Below are positions 52,103 to 60,054 of a stretch of 64,000 nt of DNA, piece by piece. The notes beneath the pieces are model-generated. The model was not told the DNA's origin. It saw nothing but the letters and a program-made list of their open reading frames with translations, and did not search any database. The translations under genes and the position numbers were made by a program. How positions within the stretch are numbered: position 1 is the stretch's first letter; every line of letters begins with the position of its first letter. Where the stretch lies: contig NZ_JAVIFV010000004.1 in assembly GCF_031157375.1 (NCBI RefSeq), positions 124,001 to 188,000 of the forward strand, written 5' to 3'. This DNA is from Sphingosinicella sp. LHD-64 (GTDB taxonomy: Bacteria > Pseudomonadota > Alphaproteobacteria > Sphingomonadales > Sphingomonadaceae).

Positions 52103-54724
52103 TTAGATGACGAAGCGGTCCCAGCCGGCATAATGCTCCCGGCTCCGGTTGCCGCGCGGCGGGCTGAGCCAGATCACCAGCAGGCCCAAGATCTCGCAGG
52201 CGATGGTGGCGGTCGTCCCGCCGCCGTCCAGCCAGAAGGGCGCCGCGATCAGCCAGAAGCCCAGGAGGGTGTTGACGAAGCGCAAGGCGCGAACCGCCTC
52301 GCAGGTCGCGATGATCGACACGGTCACCAGCAGCGCGCCGACGACATGGTCGCTATTGGCCATCGCCCCGGTCGTGCCGAAGATCGGGCGGGTCAGCATC
52401 AGGAAGAGGCCGATGAGAATGGTGAGGAACAAGGTTCGCGGCAGGGTCATGCCCCGGATCGCATCCGCCCACCAGATGGCCGGGCTCGCCATCATGTCGG
52501 TATCGTCCGGCGCGCCGGCCTCGACCGCGTCGCCCTTGAAGAAGGTCCGCACCAGCGGCTTGCCGCGGCAGCGGGCCCAATAGAGGAACTGGCCCATCGC
52601 GATCACCTCGTCGATGGCGAAGGGCACCATGATCAGCATCGCGAGCGCCGCGATCAGCGCCAGCGTGCTCCAGGTCCCGATCATGATCGGCTGGATGATG
52701 ATGAAATAGATGCTGATGACGCCGAGCGGGATCACGAGGATGCCGAAAAAGGTCACCATCCAGGGCATGGTGCGCCAGCGATCGCGCGTGCCCATCACCG
52801 CCATCAGGATTTCGAGCAGGTAGCTGATTGCGCCGAGGCCGGCGTCGGGGATCGGCCAGGCCTGCGACACCGAGGAGGTGATGATCTCCTCCGTGCCGTT
52901 GCGCGGATCGGCCGCCGCGCCGGCGAAGAACGGCTCCCACACGCCGTCGATATGCCCGAGCTGGTAGGCGGTGAGATAGCGCGAGATGACGAGGCCGACG
53001 AGACCCATCGCCACGATCGGCAGCCGCTGCGCGTCGGTCGACGGCGAATAGGTCCAGCCGGGCGGGATGGTCTTGGGATCCATCATCCCGGCCATGCTCA
53101 TCCCGGGCATCATCGGCACCACCACCGCAAAGGCGATGGCGAGCGCGCCGACGATGAGGTCGGTATTGTACTGCGCCGCCGACGGGCTCCACAGCAGCAG
53201 CGGCGCGAACAGGAGCCAGATGCCGACAAAGGCCGCGCCCCACTGCCCCCACCAGCGGGTGCGCTTCGACAGGGAGGCCGCGCCGAGCAGGGCGAGCGCG
53301 AGGCCGCTCACCATATCGCTCATCGCGAGCATGTCCGCCCGCCATTCGATCGGCGCGAGCCCACGCTCGATCGTCACCGCCCGGACCGTCTCGGCAACGT
53401 CCTGGGTTGAGAAGGCGTCATAGATGAACGGGCTCGACGCCAGCCACAGGCCGAGCCCGATATTGGCGAAATGGGCCCAGCGCGAGCGCCGCTCGTCGCG
53501 CGCCATCATCGCCATATGGCCGTCATGCGGGTCCGGCCCGTCGGCGCCATGGGCCGTCGGGCTGGCGCCCGGGGCGGTCTTGCCGGCCCCCTCCGAATGA
53601 CCGTCATGGGAGACCGGCTTCTTGTACCAGGCGACGAGATTGGCGTTGAGCTTGTTCGCCTTGTACCACCCTTGCGGATCGCGCTTCAGCGCCTCGATCA
53701 TGTCGGGAAGCGTGGCGCGCAGGCGATGCGCCGGCGCCCAGTCGAGCAGTGCCTTGGCGCGCGAAATGTCGAGAATATAATGGTCGTTGCTGGCCTCGAT
53801 CATCCACGGCCGGATGAAGCTTTCGCTGCCCAGTGCCTGGTCCTGGAGCATGACGCCCGCTTTGGCGAGCGGCTGCGGAATGCGCAGCGTCGCCCAGTCC
53901 TCGCCGTGCAGCTGGCGCCCGACGATGTCCTGGATTTCGGCATAGCCGGGCGCCTCGGGCTCGCCGAGGAGCAGGGGCAGCTCCGAAGGCAGCGCCTTGC
54001 GGCGCTCGACCAGCCGGGAGATCGCGTCGGTGAGATCGTCGCGGTGGAGGAAGGACTGCGCCGCGCACAGCATGCCCGGATAAAAATGCGAGGTCAGCCG
54101 ATGCTCGTAGATCCGGGCGATCTGCTCGGCAAGAAACGGCGCCCGGCCCTCGTCCTCGTAGACACCGGCGATGCGCAGGAACACGACCGGGACCTTGCCG
54201 CGCCGCGCATGCAGCAGCGCTTCCGCCTTCGCCTTGGATTGCGGATAGGGCCAGCGCGGATCGAGGGGGGAATCCTCGTCGATCCGCGCCTCGGGCCTGC
54301 CGGTCGGGCGGTGGACGAGCATCGTGCTCGCATAGATGAACTGCTCGACCTCGAACGACTGCAGCGCGTCGATCAGCCGGCCCGTCCCGGCCACCGTGAT
54401 CTCGTCGTAGAGCGGATTGGGTTCGCCCGAGACGTCGTAATAGGCGGCCAGGTGGACCACCGAGGCGATGCGCCCGCCGAAACGCGCGCGAACCTGCTCG
54501 AGCGCGGCGTGGACGCTGGCGTCGGAGCTCAGGTCGATATCCACCGCGATCGCCGGCTCGGGCGGCGCCGGCGGGCCGGCCCGGTCGAGGCCGACGATCT
54601 CATAAGCGCCGGCCAGGCGAGCGATGACCGCCGATCCGATGAAGCCGCTCGCGCCGGTGACGAGGACGACGCCGTGCGGCTGTTGCGGGCCGCTCGTCCG
54701 ATCGGTGCGGTCGGATTGTGCCAT
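52103..54724 (-). CDS. Fused NAD-dependent epimerase, SPW and VKOR-like membrane protein
   Basis: An 873-residue fusion. Residues 15-330 are a short-chain epimerase/dehydratase: GxxGxxG as VTGASGFIGS, catalytic Y-x-x-x-K as YPQSKAK. A His-rich linker (SHDGHSEGAGK; DPHDGHMAMMARD) follows, then SPW-type helix pairs (LGLWLASSPFIYDAF) and a domain like the vitamin K epoxide reductase relatives (VWEPFFAGAA, SDAGLG-like PDAGLGAISYLLEIL, FAIDEVIAMGQFLYW). Where such relatives have a C-x-x-C (as I recall CTLCL), this one has STLAL, so thiol redox activity is unlikely. It begins at the ATG overlapping the small gene's stop. Confidence 0.82.
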   Translation of the reverse strand: MAQSDRTDRTSGPQQPHGVVLVTGASGFIGSAVIARLAGAYEIVGLDRAGPPAPPEPAIAVDIDLSSDASVHAALEQVRARFGGRIASVVHLAAYYDVSGEPNPLYDEITVAGTGRLIDALQSFEVEQFIYASTMLVHRPTGRPEARIDEDSPLDPRWPYPQSKAKAEALLHARRGKVPVVFLRIAGVYEDEGRAPFLAEQIARIYEHRLTSHFYPGMLCAAQSFLHRDDLTDAISRLVERRKALPSELPLLLGEPEAPGYAEIQDIVGRQLHGEDWATLRIPQPLAKAGVMLQDQALGSESFIRPWMIEASNDHYILDISRAKALLDWAPAHRLRATLPDMIEALKRDPQGWYKANKLNANLVAWYKKPVSHDGHSEGAGKTAPGASPTAHGADGPDPHDGHMAMMARDERRSRWAHFANIGLGLWLASSPFIYDAFSTQDVAETVRAVTIERGLAPIEWRADMLAMSDMVSGLALALLGAASLSKRTRWWGQWGAAFVGIWLLFAPLLLWSPSAAQYNTDLIVGALAIAFAVVVPMMPGMSMAGMMDPKTIPPGWTYSPSTDAQRLPIVAMGLVGLVISRYLTAYQLGHIDGVWEPFFAGAAADPRNGTEEIITSSVSQAWPIPDAGLGAISYLLEILMAVMGTRDRWRTMPWMVTFFGILVIPLGVISIYFIIIQPIMIGTWSTLALIAALAMLIMVPFAIDEVIAMGQFLYWARCRGKPLVRTFFKGDAVEAGAPDDTDMMASPAIWWADAIRGMTLPRTLFLTILIGLFLMLTRPIFGTTGAMANSDHVVGALLVTVSIIATCEAVRALRFVNTLLGFWLIAAPFWLDGGGTTATIACEILGLLVIWLSPPRGNRSREHYAGWDRFVI

Positions 54725-54915
54725 CAATCTTCCTCCGTGCGGCCGGCGAACCGCGACGGGGGCTTTGCGCCGCCGTTCGCGGCCGCGACCCGCGCCAGAT
54801 AGAGCTCGGAAAGGGCATAGTGGACGGCAACGGCATGCCGGTTGCTCGAGCGCCGGGCGCACTCGATCTCCTGCTCCGCCCTGCGCTCGAAATAGACCCG
54901 ATCGTCATCGGACAT
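54724..54915 (-). CDS. Small conserved-type hypothetical protein
   Basis: A 63-residue protein from ATG 54915 after GGAGGA: MSDDDRVYFERRAEQEIECA, then helix HAVAVHYALSELYLARV. The pattern is common in sphingomonads as a small helical protein of unknown role. It overlaps the epimerase fusion by ATGA. The ECF-type promoter at 54947-54973 is 31 bases upstream. Confidence 0.72.
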   Translation of the reverse strand: MSDDDRVYFERRAEQEIECARRSSNRHAVAVHYALSELYLARVAAANGGAKPPSRFAGRTEED

Positions 54916-54946
54916 GAAGAGGTCCTCCCGGACCGTTGCCTTGAGG

Positions 54947-54973
54947 ATTACGCGCGGGCGCCGCCAACCCCTC
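54947..54973 (-). promoter_or_regulatory. ECF promoter motif of the epimerase operon
   Basis: Minus strand GAGGGG (54973-54968), 15 nt, CGTAAT (54952-54947). Same spacing as the other sites. Confidence 0.72.
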
Positions 54974-55007
54974 AGGGCGCCGCCCGTCAGGCTGGCAGGG
55001 ACGGAGC

Positions 55008-55034
55008 GAGGGCTCGGCCGCGCCGGCGCGTATC
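55008..55034 (+). promoter_or_regulatory. ECF promoter motif facing the lasso operon
   Basis: GAGGGC (55008-55013), 15 nt, CGTATC (55029-55034), plus strand, with no other plus-strand gene before the lasso precursor 348 bases further on. It forms a divergent pair with 54947-54973, 34 bases apart. Confidence 0.6.
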
Positions 55035-55142
55035 GGTTGGCGAGGGACCGCGGTCGAAGGGCGTGAGGCGGTCCGGCCCCGCCCACGCAAAAGCGGCTTT
55101 CGGCCCCAATTTCCGTTTCGGCGCGCCCCGGCGGCCGGGTGG

Positions 55143-55193
55143 CCGCCGCACATGTCCAGGCCCAACGGCTAAAGGCGGCGGCACATGTCCAAG
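55143..55193 (+). repeat. Two direct repeats around CACATGTCCA
   Basis: CACATGTCCA occurs at 55149-55158 and 55182-55191, each within a longer similar unit (GC-rich CCGCCG/CGGCGG before, (G/A)GC after). The period is 33 bp, about three helical turns, and the core ACATGT is palindromic, which would suit a paired binding site. Confidence 0.5.
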
Positions 55194-55289
55194 CATGGTC
55201 TCGACACCCGGCCTCGCCGTCGGCCGGCGACCCCGTGCCCGGCGGACCCGGCCGACGCCGCGCCCCTCGCTCCCGAGCACGCAGGCGAA

Positions 55290-55311
55290 GCGATTATTTG
55301 GCGATTATACT
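55290..55311 (+). promoter_or_regulatory. Possible local promoter of the lasso operon
   Basis: The octamer GCGATTAT occurs twice (55290-55297, 55301-55308) and the second runs into TATACT (55306-55311), a good -10. No clear -35. It lies 70 bases before the precursor ATG. Confidence 0.4.
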
Positions 55312-55381
55312 CCCCTTATAGCCTGGGGAGGCGCAGCTTGGCGGGGTCATGGCCATGACGATTCATGTGAAGGAGCAAGCC

Positions 55382-55513
55382 ATGAACCGCGAACATCACA
55401 ACGAGAGCCTGATCGAGCTCGGCGCCGTCAGCGTCGAGACCAAGGGCGGCTTCGTGACCAAGGAGGATCAGGAGGGCGCCAAGCGGGCGTTCCCCGGCCT
55501 CACCGACGACTGA
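55382..55513 (+). CDS. Lasso peptide precursor (A protein)
   Basis: A 43-codon gene with a strong ribosome site (AAGGAG at 55369-55374) before the ATG at 55382. The leader (residues 1-21) ends GAVSVETK, with Thr20 at position -2 to the core, the invariant leader residue in proteobacterial lasso precursors. The core (residues 22-43) starts GGFVTKEDQE and ends AFPGLTDD. Gly1 can link to Asp8 (8-residue ring) or, less usually, Glu7. Lys13, Arg14 or Phe16 could be steric locks in the tail. The B and C genes follow directly. It is below the size usually called as a gene and so easy to miss. Confidence 0.9.
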   Translation: MNREHHNESLIELGAVSVETKGGFVTKEDQEGAKRAFPGLTDD

Positions 55514-55571
55514 AACGCGCTGGCGCGCGTTCGCTTCCGCGGGCGCGCGCCCGTTTCCCGGCAGGCCCGTC

Positions 55572-56231
55572 ATGCCCTTCAAAATCCGCCGCGGCCTCTC
55601 CTGGTGCCGCTGCGCCGGCCGCATCGTCTTCCTCGACCTGGCGGCGGACCGCTATTTCTGCCTGTCGCCGTGCGTGCAGCCGGCCTTCGAGCGGATGCTG
55701 GCCGGCGACGACCGGCCGGACCGGGCGGTCCAAGCCCTCATCGACCAACGCGTGCTGGTTCCCGCCGGATCCGGTAGCGGTGATCCGCGGCCGGCGCCCC
55801 GGCCGGCGCGCGGCGATCTGCTCGCCGGATCGCCGCTTGCCGCGCCCCCGGCCGCGCTCGTCGCGGCCTTCGCTGCGCATTACAAGGCGATGGCGCTGCT
55901 GCGCTGCTATCGCCTGGCCGACATCGTGGGGCGGATCGAGGCGGATCGCCGGCGCCCCGGCCTGCACGGCGAAGCGGCGCGGGAGAAAGCGCGCCGCATT
56001 GCCGCCGCCTTCGCGATCGCCGGTGCCTGGCTGCGCGTCGACGGCCGCTGCCTGCCGCGCGCTTTGGCCCTCCTTTCGGTCTGCCGCCGCCACGGCGTGC
56101 GCGCCGATCTCGTCTTCGGGGTGCGTCTCGACCCGTTCACCGCCCATTGCTGGGTCCAGCTCGGCGACGAGGTGCTGGTCGGCGACTATGAGCAGGTCCG
56201 CGTCTACACGCCGATCCTGGCGGTCCGGTGA
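55572..56231 (+). CDS. Lasso peptide B protein (B1-B2 fusion: recognition domain plus protease)
   Basis: A 219-residue protein. The N-terminal 70 residues (GLSWCRCAGRIVFLDLAADR YFCLSP) form the PqqD-like leader recognition part; the C-terminal part is the transglutaminase-like leader peptidase. The catalytic triad is visible as Cys160 (VDGRCLPRALAL), His192 (FTAHCWVQLGDE) and Asp205 (VGDYEQ). It would cut the leader before core Gly1. It lies 58 bases after the precursor and overlaps the cyclase gene (GTGA). Confidence 0.92.
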   Translation: MPFKIRRGLSWCRCAGRIVFLDLAADRYFCLSPCVQPAFERMLAGDDRPDRAVQALIDQRVLVPAGSGSGDPRPAPRPARGDLLAGSPLAAPPAALVAAFAAHYKAMALLRCYRLADIVGRIEADRRRPGLHGEAAREKARRIAAAFAIAGAWLRVDGRCLPRALALLSVCRRHGVRADLVFGVRLDPFTAHCWVQLGDEVLVGDYEQVRVYTPILAVR

Positions 56232-57973
56232 AGCCCTCCTATCTCATTGCGCTGCGGCCGGAGGGGCCCGGTGGCGCCGGCCTGACCGAGGATTTGCACG
56301 TGCGCACCGGCCTTCCAGTCCGGTTCAACCATCCCCGCGCCGCCGTCCTGGCAAGCCCCGACTGCCCGGTCCTGCCGCTCGCCGGCGAGGGCGCGATCCT
56401 GGGCGCGCTCTTCCATCGCCATGGCCCGGCCCGGAGAATCGACGCGCTCGCTCCGGACGAGGCGGCGGGCCTGCTCGAGGGTCGCGGCGCGCGCCTGCTC
56501 AAATCCTGCTGGGGCGGCTATGTGGCGCTGCTGTGCGGCCCGGGTCCGCCGCGCGTGCTGCGCGACCCGTCCGGCGCGCTGCCTTGCTATGTCGCGCGCC
56601 TGGGGCCGGCCCCGCTATTCGCGTCCGACGCCGCGCTCCTGTGCACGGCCGCGCGGCTTCGCCCCGTCGTGGACTGGCCCGCGCTCGCCCGCCACCTCCA
56701 TGCGAACGGCCTGCCGGTTGCCGAGACGGCGCTCGAAGGCGTGGGCGAGCTGTTGGCCGGCTTCGCCCGCGACGGCGACGAGACCGCGCCCTGCTGGTCG
56801 CCCTGGAACCATGTCGCGAGCGCGCTGCCGCCCGATCCGGTGCAGCTTGCCGAGCGGCTGGCCCGCTGCGTCACGGCCTGCGTCGGCGCCTGGACGGCGC
56901 CTTTTCCCCGCCTGCTGCTCAGCGTCTCCGGCGGGCTCGACAGCTCGATCGTCGCCGCCTGCCTTGCCGGCACGACCCACGAGATCCGGTGCCTCACCAT
57001 GTATTCGGACGATCCGCGCGGCGACGAGCGGCCTTATGCCCGCGCCTTGTGCGCCGCGCTCGGCCTGTCCTTGCGCGAGACGCGTTATGACCGAGGCGAC
57101 GTCGACATCGCCGAACCCCTGAACGCGCACCTGCCGCGTCCGGTCGGCCGGACCCAGGCGCTCGCTTATGAGCGGGCCCATCTCGTCGCCGCGCGCGCCT
57201 ATGGCATCGATGCCTTCGTGACCGGTCATGGCGGCGACAATGTCTTCGCCCATTCCCAGTCGGCCTCGCCGATCGTCGATCGCTATCTGCGCGAGGGCCT
57301 CGGCACGGGCCTGTTCCACACGCTCGTCGACACCTGCCGCCTGACCGGCTGCGGACCGCTTGATGCGGCGCGGCGCGCGCTGCACCTGCGGCGGCGCTGG
57401 CCGCGGCCCTATCGCTGGCATGTCAGCCCCGACCTCCTCCATCCCGACCTCCTCGCCGGGCTCGGCGCAACCCGTCCCGGCCATCCCTGGCTCGCACCGC
57501 CGCCCGGCGCGCTGCCCGGCCAGCTCGCCCATATTGCCGGCCTGCTGCGCAGCCAGCAGAGCCTGGAGCCGATGCGCGCCGCGCGCGCGCCGGTGCTCCA
57601 TCCGCTGCTCTCCCAGCCGGTCGTCGAACTGTGCCTCGCCATTCCGAGCTGGGCCTGGCGAGCGGGCGGCATCGACCGCGCCGTCGCGCGGCGCGCCTTC
57701 GCGGGCAGGCTGCCGGACGCCATCGTCTCCCGCCGGGTCAAGGGCGGTCCCGACGGGTTCAGCGCCGCCTTGATCCACGCCTGCCGCGCCCCGATCCGCG
57801 AACGCCTGCTCGGCGGTCGGCTGGCCGCCCAGAGTCTCGTCGATCGCGCCGCGCTCGAAGCCGTGCTCGCCGAGGAGCGGCCGATGCCCGAGGATGCACC
57901 AGTGCGCCTCCAGGAACTGTTGGTCGCCGAGGCCTGGCTCGATCACTGGCTGTCGCGCGACCTGGCCTCCTGA
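56228..57973 (+). CDS. Lasso cyclase (C protein, asparagine-synthetase homologue)
   Basis: A 581-residue protein from GTG 56228. The C-terminal synthetase domain carries the PP-loop SVSGGLDSS (residues 232-240) that binds ATP, and further ASNase-type blocks (DAFVTGHGGDNVF; RRVKGGPDGFSA). The N-terminal half resembles the glutaminase domain without the catalytic Cys at position 2. In lasso pathways it adenylates the acidic ring residue and forms the isopeptide bond with Gly1. Its last 31 bases overlap the end of the convergent isopeptidase gene. Confidence 0.93.
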   Translation: MKPSYLIALRPEGPGGAGLTEDLHVRTGLPVRFNHPRAAVLASPDCPVLPLAGEGAILGALFHRHGPARRIDALAPDEAAGLLEGRGARLLKSCWGGYVALLCGPGPPRVLRDPSGALPCYVARLGPAPLFASDAALLCTAARLRPVVDWPALARHLHANGLPVAETALEGVGELLAGFARDGDETAPCWSPWNHVASALPPDPVQLAERLARCVTACVGAWTAPFPRLLLSVSGGLDSSIVAACLAGTTHEIRCLTMYSDDPRGDERPYARALCAALGLSLRETRYDRGDVDIAEPLNAHLPRPVGRTQALAYERAHLVAARAYGIDAFVTGHGGDNVFAHSQSASPIVDRYLREGLGTGLFHTLVDTCRLTGCGPLDAARRALHLRRRWPRPYRWHVSPDLLHPDLLAGLGATRPGHPWLAPPPGALPGQLAHIAGLLRSQQSLEPMRAARAPVLHPLLSQPVVELCLAIPSWAWRAGGIDRAVARRAFAGRLPDAIVSRRVKGGPDGFSAALIHACRAPIRERLLGGRLAAQSLVDRAALEAVLAEERPMPEDAPVRLQELLVAEAWLDHWLSRDLAS

Positions 57974-60054
57974 GCTTGCGTCCGCCGGTCGTTTTCCTGC
58001 CGCAGCCGGTCCCAATGGCGGAGCTCGGCCTGGTGCGCGGGCGACGCCGGGCGGAGGCCGCGCAGCCAATAGTCGAACCAGTCGAGCGCCCGGCGATAGA
58101 CGGCGAGCCGGTGCGCCGGCTGCCATTTGACATGATGCTCGTCCGGAAAGACGTACATGTCGATCGGCGCGCCGACCTCGCGCAAAGCGGTGTAGCTCTC
58201 CAGCGTGCTCAGGAACTCGTCGTCTGAGACCTGGAGCAGGATCGGCGTCGCGATGCGCCGGGCATTGCGCGACAGCGAGAGCGCCGCCCAGAAGGCGGCG
58301 CCGTCGTCGGTCAGTCGCGGATAGCCCACCGCGTGGAAATAGCGCGCCGCGGCCGGCCCGACCCGGAGCGGCAGGGTCGTATCGAGACAGCAATTGCTCA
58401 TCGCCGCGGCCGCGAACAGCGAGCCGTGGAGCAGCGCGAAGGTCGCGGTCGTCGCGCCGTCGCTCATGCCCGTGATGCCGATCTGCTCCGGATCGGCGAT
58501 GCCGCGCGCGATCAGCATCCTGACCCCGGTCTCGACCGAGGAGAGCGCACTGCGCCGGTCGGCGAAGCCGGCGAGGTTGGCGCGGCCGATCGCGATCTCG
58601 TCGTGGCCCTCGCGCTCGCCGATCGATTCGGGCCGGCTGACGCTCAGCACCGCATAGCCGCGGGCCGCGAAGGCCTGGATCGGATATTCATCGCCGGTGC
58701 CGCCGCGCAGGAAGCCGCGCGTGTCATACTGGACGACGATGAGCGGATAGCGCCGGCCCGGCCGGTAGCCGGCCGGCAGGACGAGATCGCCGATCGTCTC
58801 GAGGCCCGACGCATTGGTCCATTCGAGGCGCTCCACCTGGCCGAGCCGCAGGCGGGCGAATTCCGGATTGGGATCGAACAGGATGTCGCGCCGGCCGCTC
58901 GCCGGATCGAGCCATTCGAGGCGTCGGGGCACGAGCGCGCCTTCGCGCAGGCACAGGAGCCGCGTGTCCGCGGGCACGCAGTCGGCGAGCTTGTCGCGGG
59001 TGAGATGGAGCCGGCGCGGCGGTCCGGCGCCCGGCGTCCATTCGTAGATCGCCGTGGCGCCCCGCGCCCAGCCTTCGCGCCGCAGGAAGCGCAGCCGCTC
59101 GCCCGCCACCCACCAGGGCCGCTCGGCGTCGCGGCAGGCCGGCGCGGTGCAGACCAGGCGGCGGCCGGTGGCGTCCTCGACGACCGGCCGCGACGCCGGG
59201 TCGATCCAGGCCTGCGCACCATGCGGCGCGCGGACGGGATCGCGCGCGCCGTCGGGATCGTCGGGCGCCCCGAGCAGCCCGGCCTCGGCCTGGCGCGCCG
59301 GCCGCACGGCGCCGGTCGCGATGTCGACGACCTGGGTCTCGGTCGGCACCGGCGCGGCGGGGAAGGGGCGGGAGCCGGCCGTCGGCGCATAGCGTTCGTC
59401 ATAATGAAAGCCGGAGCGGCCCTCGCGCGCGATCGCGGCGTAGGCGGCGGCGAGCGCCGGCCGGGACGCATAGACGATTCCCCGCCCGTCCGGCGCGATC
59501 CGGAAATCCTCGACGTCGACCGGGCTGCGGGTGAGAGGCGCGCTGCCGCTGCCGTCGGCAAAGGCCCGCCACACCTGGACGGTGCCGTCGGTCCGCTTGA
59601 GGAAGGCGATCCAGCGTCCGTCCGGCGACCAGTGCGGCGTGATCACCGCCGCGATGCCGGTCGGAAAGGCCGCCTTGCCGCGAAAGTCGTAGCGGACCTG
59701 GATGCGCGCGCCGCCCTGGTCGACGACTCGCGGCGGGCCGCCCCGCAGGTCCTGGACCAGCATGGCGAGGCAATGGCCGTTCGCGTCGGGATCGGCCCGG
59801 GCGAGCTGGAACGCGACCCGGGTGCCGTCGGGCGACACAGCGAGCAGCCGCGCGCCGGGAGGTGCCACGTCGGGCGGGCCGATGTCGCGCAGGCGCACGA
59901 GGTCCTCAGCCGTCGGCGGCCGCGGCGCCATCGCCGCGATATCGGCAGGCGGCAGGAGTAGCGCACACATGCCGGGCGATGCCGGCGGACCGGCGGCGGC
60001 ATTCGCCGGCGTCGCGGCGAGCGCCGCGATCGTGAACAGCGATGGCCCTACCAT
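57943..60054 (-). CDS. Lasso peptide isopeptidase (AtxE2 type, S9 family)
   Basis: A 703-residue prolyl-oligopeptidase relative with a signal peptide (SLFTIAALAATPANA), beta-propeller part and alpha/beta-hydrolase domain. The nucleophile is Ser531 in GITGMSDGATTA; the acid is Asp611 or Asp612 (VSDDEF) and the base His641 (PDEHHVKW), close to the positions known in AtxE2. It should open the ring of the producer's own lasso peptide after import. It overlaps the TonB receptor stop by 7 bases. Confidence 0.92.
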   Translation of the reverse strand: MVGPSLFTIAALAATPANAAAGPPASPGMCALLLPPADIAAMAPRPPTAEDLVRLRDIGPPDVAPPGARLLAVSPDGTRVAFQLARADPDANGHCLAMLVQDLRGGPPRVVDQGGARIQVRYDFRGKAAFPTGIAAVITPHWSPDGRWIAFLKRTDGTVQVWRAFADGSGSAPLTRSPVDVEDFRIAPDGRGIVYASRPALAAAYAAIAREGRSGFHYDERYAPTAGSRPFPAAPVPTETQVVDIATGAVRPARQAEAGLLGAPDDPDGARDPVRAPHGAQAWIDPASRPVVEDATGRRLVCTAPACRDAERPWWVAGERLRFLRREGWARGATAIYEWTPGAGPPRRLHLTRDKLADCVPADTRLLCLREGALVPRRLEWLDPASGRRDILFDPNPEFARLRLGQVERLEWTNASGLETIGDLVLPAGYRPGRRYPLIVVQYDTRGFLRGGTGDEYPIQAFAARGYAVLSVSRPESIGEREGHDEIAIGRANLAGFADRRSALSSVETGVRMLIARGIADPEQIGITGMSDGATTATFALLHGSLFAAAAMSNCCLDTTLPLRVGPAAARYFHAVGYPRLTDDGAAFWAALSLSRNARRIATPILLQVSDDEFLSTLESYTALREVGAPIDMYVFPDEHHVKWQPAHRLAVYRRALDWFDYWLRGLRPASPAHQAELRHWDRLRQENDRRTQAQEARSRDSQ

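Larger units (their letters stand above)
54916..55381. other. Divergent promoter region before the lasso operon
   Basis: About 466 bases with two divergent ECF motifs (54947-54973 minus, 55008-55034 plus), a direct repeat (55143-55193) and a TATACT box (55306-55311). Short plus-strand frames here (e.g. 55139-55321) are low-complexity and unsupported. Confidence 0.6.

Noticed and set aside
55139-55321. Small plus-strand frame before the lasso precursor
   Set aside because: GTG start without ribosome site, Arg/Pro/Ala composition and an apparent repeat that is only the translated DNA repeat at 55143-55193.
56228-57973. Primary-metabolism asparagine synthetase
   Set aside because: The glutaminase Cys2 is missing and the gene sits between lasso B and the isopeptidase, so lasso cyclase is the better call.
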